From assembly GCA_032209605.1 (NCBI GenBank), contig JASFXZ010000009.1:19641553-19705552 (forward strand): a DNA stretch of 64,000 nucleotides, given 5' to 3'. Shown piece by piece: positions 10,301 through 18,700 of the stretch. The stretch's first letter is position 1. Each line of letters starts with the position of its first letter. The notes beneath the pieces are model-generated. The model saw only the letters and a list, made by a program, of their open reading frames with translations, had not been told where the DNA came from and did no database searches. The DNA comes from Mactromeris polynyma (lineage: Eukaryota > Mollusca > Bivalvia > Venerida > Mactridae). Position numbers and translations under genes: made by a program.

Positions 10301-10496
10301 CATAAATTATGTTTGTTTTGCCTTGTGTTCATTTTGTCTTCGTAATTGTTGACTAGTATGTATGTATTTCATGTTACCTTGTGTTCTTGGGGTGACAGTG
10401 TACTTGTGAAGATGACATTTTCTGATCGACAGCTTCATTCATCTTATTTTACATTTTCAGATACAAAGTCCACGGTCTACCCGGACGATGTCATGA
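4234..10496 (+). CDS. Unidentified multi-exon gene, C-terminal exons (join 4234-4373, 6348-6581, 8385-8510, 9098-9220, 9803-9919, 10461-10496)
   Basis: Six exons with GT-AG borders join in one frame, and all five internal junctions are phase 0. That regularity, together with coding-like composition, makes the model credible. The encoded C-terminal part is about 257 residues: a basic cluster (ERRSAARRKRKQKG), a Ser/Thr/Tyr-rich acidic-basic segment, a Lys/Glu helix (KYISKQKMKDNMTFTEKMKR), a coiled-coil-like Gln/Arg/Glu helix, an aromatic-basic stretch (GRMWRHHRTMQRRAY) and a short end IQSPRSTRTMS. A poly(A) signal AATAAA lies at 10524. I do not recognise the family. The composition suits a cytosolic or nuclear tail. 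The 5' end of the gene is not determined. Confidence 0.6.
5315..5388 (-). mobile_element. tRNA(Asp)-like SINE head or tRNA pseudogene
   Basis: On the minus strand 74 bases fold partly like a tRNA. The seven-base acceptor stem (CCGTCCG with CGGGCGG) pairs with one G-T pair. The anticodon stem CTGGA/TCCGG closes a loop CTGTCAT with anticodon GTC (Asp). A-box-like TTAGCACAGTTG and B-box-like GGTTTTGATTCC are present, but the T stem does not pair well. It lies in an intron of the unidentified gene. A decayed SINE or tRNA copy is likelier than a working tRNA. Confidence 0.5.
5890..5970. repeat. Dispersed repeat, shared with 14540-14625
   Basis: The stretch around 'ggaggcattgtctgatgt' and the following 'cgttctatatgacaactta' recurs in diverged form at 14540-14625. 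The CT-rich sequence upstream in both places (from about 5745 and from about 14420) looks related too. It is an interspersed repeat of unknown class, possibly the end of a retroelement. Confidence 0.5.
6245..6318 (-). mobile_element. tRNA-derived SINE head
   Basis: The minus strand carries a perfect A-box TGGCTCAGTGG and, 33 bases on, a perfect B-box GGTTCGATTCC, the internal RNA polymerase III promoter of tRNA genes. The acceptor stem does not close, so it is best read as a SINE head. It ends 30 bases before the acceptor of the exon at 6348. Confidence 0.55.
6348..6581 (+). CDS. Unidentified gene, Ser/Thr/Tyr-rich exon
   Basis: 78 codons between acceptor atattacag and donor TCG-GTAGTA, phase 0 on both sides. 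It starts DSEYEDFVPRSKPSTRLLS, continues with an acidic Ser/Thr stretch, a Tyr-Asn patch (ELSPRNYYNSSFPSLLSHL) and ends in a basic run RTRTRTKIKKKASS. It has the look of a disordered cytosolic tail with possible phosphorylation sites. Confidence 0.6.
7259..7338. repeat. Near-perfect hairpin, 33-bp arms
   Basis: Arms 7259-7291 and 7306-7338 are inverted copies (32 of 33 bases) around a 14-base AT-rich loop. The arm includes gggttaagcgcaagactat. It may be a tiny hairpin MITE. No protein-coding signal is linked to it. Confidence 0.8.
7555..7955. mobile_element. MITE-like palindromic repeat family, copy 1
   Basis: Arms of about 58 bases (7555-7612 and 7721-7779) are inverted copies: cttgaaagtgcccataactg against cagttatgggcactttcaag. 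The centre holds a second inverted motif (aacacgaatctta with taagattcgtgtt). Related copies occur at 30400-30870 and 39595-40095. It lies in an intron of the unidentified gene. Confidence 0.7.
8385..8510 (+). CDS. Unidentified gene, Lys/Glu-rich helical exon
   Basis: 42 codons between acceptor atgcatcag and donor GAG-GTATCA, phase 0 on both sides. It reads MPSRSKVDAFPTVNDEEM, then NKYISKQKMKDNMTFTEKMK and RFNE, an amphipathic charged helix. The ATG at the start follows the splice acceptor and is probably an internal Met. Confidence 0.65.
9098..9220 (+). CDS. Unidentified gene, coiled-coil exon
   Basis: 41 codons, acceptor cgttgcccag, donor AGG-GTATGA, phase 0. The translation EKLNHYDKYVSDMNSKVKQQ, then RKLIEKRAEQQLQHLGRLEE and R, is a continuous charged helix that continues the helix of the preceding exon and suggests a coiled coil. 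Confidence 0.65.
9803..9919 (+). CDS. Unidentified gene, aromatic-basic exon
   Basis: 39 codons, acceptor tattttgcag, donor TCT-GTAAGT, phase 0. It reads KREDMLFQSPFGRMWRHHRT and continues MQRRAYSLEKMHPPNARFS. The mix of basic and aromatic residues is unlike random AT-rich sequence here. Confidence 0.65.
10461..10496 (+). CDS. Unidentified gene, last coding exon
   Basis: After acceptor acattttcag, twelve codons in phase 0 give IQSPRSTRTMS and a TGA at 10494-10496. A canonical AATAAA lies 28 bases further on. Confidence 0.55.
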   Translation: MQSPRSTRTMS

Positions 10497-10523
10497 TTTC
10501 ACTTTAATCAAATTTATGCGCGG

Positions 10524-10529
10524 AATAAA
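10524..10529 (+). terminator. Poly(A) signal AATAAA of the unidentified gene
   Basis: AATAAA stands 28 bases after the stop codon at 10494-10496 and is followed by a TG-rich stretch, as expected for a cleavage and polyadenylation site. The 3' untranslated region would be very short. Confidence 0.45.
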
Positions 10530-10892
10530 GTGTAATCGTCCCCCGTGCAAATGATATAAATGTGCATGTATCTAGTTTTGGTTGAAGTTGATAACGTATG
10601 TCTCGGCAAATGCTTGACGATTGGTTTAAAATCAAAACCATTGGTATATTCCAGAATACAAACAGTTTCGTCGTATTTAAATTATCGAACTTAAGTTAAT
10701 TGGACTTCGCTACATTTGTTGAACGACCCTGACTGGCATAACCAGTACTTCTGGGAAGGTAATACAAAAAAATGTATCAACATGTTTTCTGCAAGAATAT
10801 GACACATTCCAGCACAAGAATCGGAGGTGCAGGACAAAGGATTTTAATGTGTTATTGTATCAAAAATGTCGCAGAAAATGTACTTATACCCG

Positions 10893-10975
10893 GGGGTCGA
10901 ACGTTTTGAATCTACGACTTGCAGATCGTTAGCCAAGTGTTCTACCGACTGACCTAACCGGGCCGCTTCGATAAT
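10893..10975 (-). mobile_element. tRNA-like SINE head (anticodon-loop GCA)
   Basis: The minus strand shows an A-box-like TTAGGTCAGTCGG, an anticodon-loop-like CTGCAAG (GCA, Cys) and a B-box-like GTTCGACCC. The spacing is that of a tRNA but the stems are degenerate. It is a tRNA-derived repeat, not a credible functional tRNA. Confidence 0.45.
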
Positions 10976-11768
10976 TTATACTGGCAAATGAATTGTTCAA
11001 AACTAGACGCAGTGTGTGCGAAATACAAGACCATTCCATACATTGACACAATAACCAACGAACCATGCTGCAGAAAATATATACATGTGTATTTCATCAT
11101 AGTACACGGGGAACGATTTGCGTGTTTTGTAAACAGACAATTAGGCCCGTTCATATCCACAGTAGCTCGGAATTAGGAACGTCCTTTTCCGGTTTTTTTT
11201 CTCTCTTTTCATCATATGAAAACAAATGGACTAGAATTATATGACCCGAATATATTTATGCATCATAAACTTTCAATGAAACATGCTGGTATACCATATT
11301 ACACCAAAATGTGTCGTCCGCCATTTTATCATCATCGTGCAGCGAGAGTAGCATGCCCTTGGTACGGTATAAAAACAACATTGACGGAATCTGGTTCCCG
11401 ATATTCGGTTCCTGATTCCGAACGGCTTTTTTCAAAGCTTCAGTTCAACCCAAAGACAACTATGTACATCCAGTTATTCAGTTGTTGGTCGAATTGATAC
11501 AAATAAGAAGGTTCCTCTTTATTTTACACAAATAATTTCATGCACAACGTTCAAGCTGGTGCATTTTTGTGCTGATGTATATATTCTAAATATTTTGCAC
11601 ACAGCTGCCTATTAGGCTTGTTCCTCTGTTGTTTCATTTGTTACTTTTTCAAGATTGTTACGCATGTGTTTTATCAGAAGAAAGAACAAATTAAATAGAA
11701 ATAATAATGAGGTATGTGCTATGTAAACTCAATGTCGTTAACCGTGTTAAGATACAAACAGAGCGCAA

Positions 11769-12095
11769 CCTCGGTACCCAGGCTATTCATAACATGTATG
11801 ATACCCTGGGCAAAGTGACTGTAAAACTCTCGTACTCATGAATACATAATGAGGTGAAATGCAGCCGATTGATTGGCCGCAATCCACACACCTCATGCGA
11901 TACGGAAATTGCGGAGGAGTTACGGATGAAACCGCGGTTCTGAGCGATAACTCTTCACAAAGGAGATTTCTTCTTTTTGGTTATCGCCCATTTCATTGGT
12001 CGAGAAATGCTAATGAATATTCACGCCTTACGAATATTCGATAGTCTATTTTGCCCAGGGCATCATACATGTTATGAATAGACTTGGTACCGAGG
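11769..12095. mobile_element. MITE, 327 bp, with 46-bp terminal inverted repeats
   Basis: The left end cctcggtacccaggctattc (11769 on) is matched by the inverted right end (gaatagacttggtaccgagg, to 12095). Over 46 bases the arms differ at only a few positions. No reading frame for a transposase lies between them. It separates the unidentified + strand gene from the - strand cyclase gene. Confidence 0.8.
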
Positions 12096-12251
12096 ATGGT
12101 TGCATCTATGTTCTGCACCTATCTACACGCATTGCAACTCATATCATACTTTATAAATGTAATTCAGGAGTATTATAACAGATAAATGCTAATTCTTAAC
12201 TCGATATACAATACATTTCCTTCATTCATATATAATGGTACGTCGCCAAAA

Positions 12252-12788
12252 TCAACCAAACAGAATAACATGTGAAAGGATACACAAAGCCAGAATTATT
12301 CCCGTGTTCACCAGACTTGTCCCTGAATTCACAGGGTTTTCTATGTGAGTAGCGAATACTCTGGCAGGCCCACCACTTCCATCATGAAGTTTTATAACAG
12401 CAACATAAATTATGGTACCAGCTTCAGGGATAGAGTCAAGATTAGCAACGTTCTCTACACCACAAATATTAGCTGTTCCAAGAACAATATGTACTGGAAA
12501 AGTTTTTGATTGACCATAATCATTGGAAGGCGTGTCCACACCGACGACATTAACACCTCGGTTATTAACTAACCAGTCTGCAGCGTCTTCGTGCCAGCCA
12601 GGAAAGTGAAAAGTATTTGGATCATCAACAGATTGCGATCCGAAGGTCAAGGTTTTGTTAGGGTATTTGTACGTCCACCCAGAGTTCATTATGACAACAG
12701 CTCCGACTGGGATTCTGCCATGGACAGTCTCCCAAGAAGTGAGATCATCTATGGTCACTCGATAATCTGGGTCGGCCTCAACCTTGGT
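12252..12788 (-). CDS. Cyclase-family hydrolase, exon 3 (C-terminal core and anchor signal)
   Basis: The acceptor on the minus strand is aacttttcag before 12788 and the stop is at 12252. The exon begins TKVEADPDYRVTIDDLTSWE. It contains GAVVIMNSGW, FHFPGWHEDAADWLVNNRGV, the Asp-bearing GVDTPSNDYGQ and FPVHIVLGTANICGVENVAN, all typical of the family core. It ends NSGTSLVNTGIILALCILSH plus VILFG, a hydrophobic tail that fits a GPI-attachment signal or a C-terminal membrane anchor. Confidence 0.9.
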   Translation of the reverse strand, partial: TKVEADPDYRVTIDDLTSWETVHGRIPVGAVVIMNSGWTYKYPNKTLTFGSQSVDDPNTFHFPGWHEDAADWLVNNRGVNVVGVDTPSNDYGQSKTFPVHIVLGTANICGVENVANLDSIPEAGTIIYVAVIKLHDGSGGPARVFATHIENPVNSGTSLVNTGIILALCILSHVILFG

Positions 12789-15700
12789 CTGAAAAGTTGC
12801 AAAGAAACAACATACTGAAAACTATGCAAGAAAATGTAATAGTTTTACAGAATACATACACAGTGCAATCTGTGTGGTCCTCTCTTGGCGTCTTTATACA
12901 AACAGAATCAACAAACCATGCCCAGTAATATCCTATACACACCACGTTACAATGTATCTCGTAAAATTACAAAGGGAAAGTGGTCCCAAACTTGTAAGGA
13001 CTAAAACTATTGACGTACGGCGGACGAGCGACGAACAAAAGGCGATCTCAACAGGGTTTCCTTAAGGGAGTCGTTCTAACTTGAGCTGGGTCTCGCTTAC
13101 AAAAATGCAAAATACAGTAAAACCTCACTTTAAGACCACCTCAATAATAAGACCACCTCAATATTATGAACACAATTTTCAAGTCCATTTTGACTGCTCT
13201 GCTCTTTATTCATCCTCAATATTAAGACCACCTCAATATTAAGACCAGTTTTCAAGGGTCCCAAGGGTGGTCTTATTATTGAGGTTTTACTGTATACATA
13301 AAATATTATATCCAACACATTTTTATCGACCAGATAAACTCTTGTCAGTTTATCTTACATGTTCCTTGTACAAAACCAACACCACCTTGGTTGCACGCAA
13401 ACCAATAGGGGGACAACATATTCGGTTGTTTTAAGGATTCGTATTTTGAGCGATTGTCGACTTTTAAAAAGTTGACATCTCTCGATATAGAAGTGTTTAC
13501 CTTGACATTAATAATGACACCTGATCCGATAAGTTTGTCCATTGGGATATCCTGTGCTCTCCTTTGATTCTGAGCGAAGTGTGCGGGAGCGTCTAGATGT
13601 GTTCCCGCATGCTCACCTGTCTGGAAGGTATTTGATTCAAACCTGGAGTGACAAAAATACGTTATCTAACATCCAGTATACTGCCATTATAGGAACATCT
13701 ATTTAAACTAACCATTCCTTCTACAAGCATCTGTCAACCAACCACGTGATCAGAACTGAAGGACATAGTACTGTGAGGGTATCATTTCAGTATAGTTAAC
13801 AATCAAAACCTCCAGAAAGATTTCTACAAACCGGAAATAACATTAGGTGTCATTAAGCATTAAGCATACAGTATTATATTAAATGTACATAAAAAGCGTT
13901 TTCATGCATATTACATTTCAAAGTATGTCACATTCACACTAATCACAAGACTAATCACACTACGGAGTTATTTTTATCTAGGCTCATACGCAGTGATCTC
14001 CCCTAACAGGTCTCAGGTTGCTGTGGTATAGCGTAATTGAATAACCGGCAATCGTAACATTTGTTGTACAACAAATTTTAACCTTCAGATGGCAACAAAT
14101 TTGCATACTTCAAGTTGCGCCGACCATCTTTTTTAAAGATATTTGTTGTTTATATACATGTATTTGCTACAAACATTTTCTCACACGTCAAGAAATCACG
14201 TTTATTATTTGGAATGGGGGTAATCTTTTAGTGTCGCTCGGGTTGTTTAAACGAAAGGAGTTCGATGGTATTGGCGACAAAAGACAGGTGGCGACTCCTT
14301 CATTTGTCATATCACGGCTGGTGAACTCATGAACATCATGAGTTCATACTTGCACAATGAGGACAGTGAAATAGTGTTCACGTTAAAAATCTGATGCTTA
14401 ATTTCATAAATTCTTTCAACCCCCCCATGTTTGTCCTTGTTATTTCTCCTTAGTTATCCTTTATGGTCGGTCAGAACATTCATTGCGCCCCTGTTCCCTT
14501 GCTTATTAACCCATGTACCTCATCCAATGCCTGATGTTTTATTGACTGTTGTTTTCCCGGAGGTCTGTGTGGGGAGGCATTGTCTTATGTATGTGGCGTT
14601 CCCTGTAGCAACTTATCTTTTTGTCATAAATAAATGGTGTAATAATTCTAAAATAACACTACGGTGAAAGCTTAATATTAAGATCACCCTTGGGACCCTT
14701 GGAAACAGGTCTTCTTATTGAGATGGTTTTAATATTGATGTTGAATAAAGAGAAAAACAGTGAAAATGGAATTTAAAACGATGGCCTTAATATTGAGGTG
14801 GTTTTAATATTGAGACTTTAAGTGAGCTTTTACTGTATATGTATATGTGAAAATAATAAGAAGGCTATGTATAAACTGAAAAACTGACCGCATGGATAAT
14901 TCAGCTGGTGGATCGATAAGCACTAGACTGTCGATCTAGAGATCGTAGCCCTCAGACAAGGGGTATGCCCTCCGTGACTATCTAACAGAGGATACGATAT
15001 CAATCAAACGACTGAACGACCTAACATTGCACGACGCTAGTATTGGAGGAAGACAGGTGTTAAGGAACGAAAGGGAATTGATTGTTTAACAAAGTGAACA
15101 GCATGGAACATTCTAATAAAATCGGATCAAAGAACGTGTTAGAAAATACAATTTTCAAGACAGTTCCAATTGGTAAATTCTCATACCCGCAAATATACTT
15201 CAAACAACGCCCGACAACAATGGCAATTAACATACGTTCAAATATTGTGGCTTATTCAACCAAACTAGAAACAAACTGAAACCATTGTCTATTCATTATA
15301 GTATATACCTACGTAGTCCTAGAAATTAGACCCTACATAACTCATTTCACATTATGAGATTTTTCGGTTATGTAGGGTCTTATCGGCTTCCAATCAATAG
15401 CATGTAGCACTTTCCGACACGATTCTATGTCGCTCTTTTTCCATTTATTTTGAACTATTAAACAAGACCAGCAGGGAAAATACATTTCCATTAGCTCAAT
15501 TGACGCTTTCTACGCCGGATAAAGTCAATAATTCCCAATGGCATGTGCCAATTGTATAAAGATGCGCACTTGTTTCCATCTAGTGCAGATTTCACAGAGA
15601 TTCGGTGTCATTGTCGTGCAACCTACCCAGTTATATTAACACGGTCAATATACGATTCGAAAAATAGACAACAATTTTGGAGATTGAAAAATCCGGAACC

Positions 15701-18700
15701 CGGCATCGTTTTAAGCGGCTAAATGACATGTGCGTAGAATTATTTCGTCCACGACGGTTTCGTATAATAAATTATTTTGCTAACATGTTGTGGGCAATGT
15801 GTAGGAAAGATTAACATGAACATGTTATTGAATATTAAGGCGATATATGCCCTAGAAAATATTTGCTTATTAGCAATATTTTTGAAACAACATAATAAAG
15901 CAAGATGAAATGTACGATGTTTTATCGTTATACAGTCCTTCAACTAATACTGCTACAATTTTGTAAAAATGTTAAAAAGTTATTTGAACATTTGGTTCTG
16001 TCAAATTATACATGTTGTCCGGTAAATCAGACTAACTGCAAAAGCTTTAATTCTGCAAAAGAAACACATGTATACGAAAAAAAATCCAATCTAACTCATG
16101 CTATCGAAATTTGTTTTAAAAACACCATGAAATTAAAAAGAAAATCCAAAATAACAGAACAGAAAGAACAGAACATATCTTTATTACACCCAGGTACACA
16201 TGTTACAACATGGGATTATGACATTTATCGTTGTTATTGTATAATTATAATTTGGTTAGTTCTGGTCAAGTTAACATTAAATATTTTGTTAGGGTAAGTT
16301 TGCATTATTATTATTTACACAATTAAGGGATGGATTGATGAGAGGGGGGACAGTATAAAGTATAAAGAATAGAATTTACACACACAAAAAAGAGATAACA
16401 ATAGATATGAGCATTTTACAACATGGTCAAATATTAATAACATTAATAATAGGAATAATAATAAAGGCGAACAAATGTGTGGCTCAAGCATGCTAGCTTA
16501 CCGCACAGCTACACATCTGGATTGTAACGGTTTATATCCCAGCGAAAGACGTTATGTAGAACATAGTCAATGAAAGGATTATTTTTATGCACGAGTACAT
16601 TTTTGTGAATGGGGAAGCAGAAGCGTTACACGCCTTCGGATATGAGTGAGTAAGGTAAGTAATAGTTATAAGTCAAATAAATACGCAGATGCATTGGTAT
16701 TATAGACGGCTGAACTTTTGCATAATAAATGCGGCAAACGTACTGACGTTTCTCAAGATTGCATCGCTTTTCGATGAGAGCAGTGATTCGAGCGATATAT
16801 TATAAAAACGTATATGTGTTAACGTTTGGCCAAGGAATGATTCTCTCTCAGGTTGGAAATATTCGCACTCTAATAAATAATGTTTCTCTGAACCGACTTG
16901 GCCACTATTACATAGGCTACACGTCCTGTCATGAACAGGGGTTCCATCATATCGACCGGTTTCAATGGGTAATAAGTGGTTCGCGGTTCTGAATTGAATA
17001 AATTAAGATAGTCGCGTTCTTCAAGATTAAGAAAATAAGTTTCGAGCTGGTGAGTGTCTTTGAAGCTAGAATAAATGAGGCCTTTATTTGACTGCTGAAG
17101 CTTATCGTGCCATTCCTGTTTAAATTGATCAACTAGAGTACGTTTTATTTCTTTAATGATTTTCCCACAGGTCTGGGCGCCCAACCGATGTGAGGATATC
17201 TTTTATGCTAATCATCCATTTATAGGTTGTATTTGGTTGATTTAACATATATATAAAGCTGGAGTGCTATTTTGTTTTCTTTTCCGGTAAGGAGGCGATT
17301 CCAATAGGAGATCATACGACTTTTAACTATTAGAGAAATAGGATATCTTCAAAGCTCACCATACAAAAATGCAATTGGGGTTGAGCGTCTGGCTCTGGTA
17401 ATTTTTCTTAGAAAATCGTAATGTACTTTTTCTAAAAGATCCAAGTTTTCAAAACCGAAGATTTCACTACCATAACATAATATCGGGAGAACTGTATGCT
17501 CGAACAATTTGAGAATAAGATCAATTGGCAGATTTGCATTACTAGATCGCGTGAAAAGGATAAACATTGCTTTAGTAGCTTGCTCGACTACATGTTTTCT
17601 GGCTTTTAAAAACGAACCGTTACTGGAGAATGTTACACCAAGATATTGGTACTGATCAGTAATTTCAATTCGATCGTCACCAAGTTTAAAATCATAATTT
17701 CGCACTTGCCTTGCACCAAAGATAATATTTTTTGTCTTAGTCCGATTTACATTTAGATGCCAGTTTTTGCAGTAATTATTAAAAATATCTAAGCTTCGTT
17801 GGAAATCGGCCTGTGAGTCGGAGAATATAATGGTGTCGTCTGCGTAGAGTAAGATCAATAGTTTAAGCCAAAGTGTAAGATCTAATGTGTCTTTAAGCTC
17901 AACGCCGACTGAACCGTTTAATTGCATATATGACTGAAGGTCGTTTAAAAACAGGGAAAATAGGACAGGTGAGAGATTTTCACCATGCCTGACTCCAATT
18001 TCGGACATGAAAGATTCGGATAATGACCCATTGCATGAAACACTCGACTTGATATTTTTGTACATGTTGTTTATGACCGTGAACAATTTTCCGTCTATGG
18101 AATTCTGCAAAAGTTTATACCATAAACCTGCTCGCCAAACCTTGTCAAAAGCCTGTGAGAAATCAATGAAGGCACAAACAAGTTTTTGCTTTCTTTTTTT
18201 AGCAATTTCAATAAGTGAGTGTAAAGTAAGTATGTGATCAGAACATGAATAACCCTTCCTGAAACCAGCTTGGTTTTCATCAAGGATATTATTTTCTTCC
18301 AGAAATTTCGTTAACCTTTGATTAAGGATAGAAGTATAGAGTTTTCCTAAACAACTTAGAATTGTGATTGGTCTATAGTTGTTTGGGTCCTTAGGAACAC
18401 CTTTGTTTTTGTATATAGGGAATATTATTCCTTCCAGCCAGGATTTTGGTATAAAACCATTGTCTAAAATGGCGTTAAAAAGATGGAGGTAAAATTGGAG
18501 AGCTATATCCTTTGTGGACTTAATGTATTCGTTGATAATATTGTCAAAGGGGTTCGATGCTTTTGAGTTTTGAAGGGTAGATATACATTTGGTAATCTCC
18601 GCCTCGGTAATAGGAGCATTAAGGAAAGCGTTTGACTCTTGCGCTAGATGGATTTCGTTATCGAATGTCTGGTCATCAACATTGTTTTCGTTAATCTGTT

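Noticed and set aside
15905..16297. 130-codon frame on the + strand
   Set aside because: It overlaps the 3' end of the LINE on the other strand, is Lys/Asn-rich as expected from AT-rich sequence, and shows no domain.
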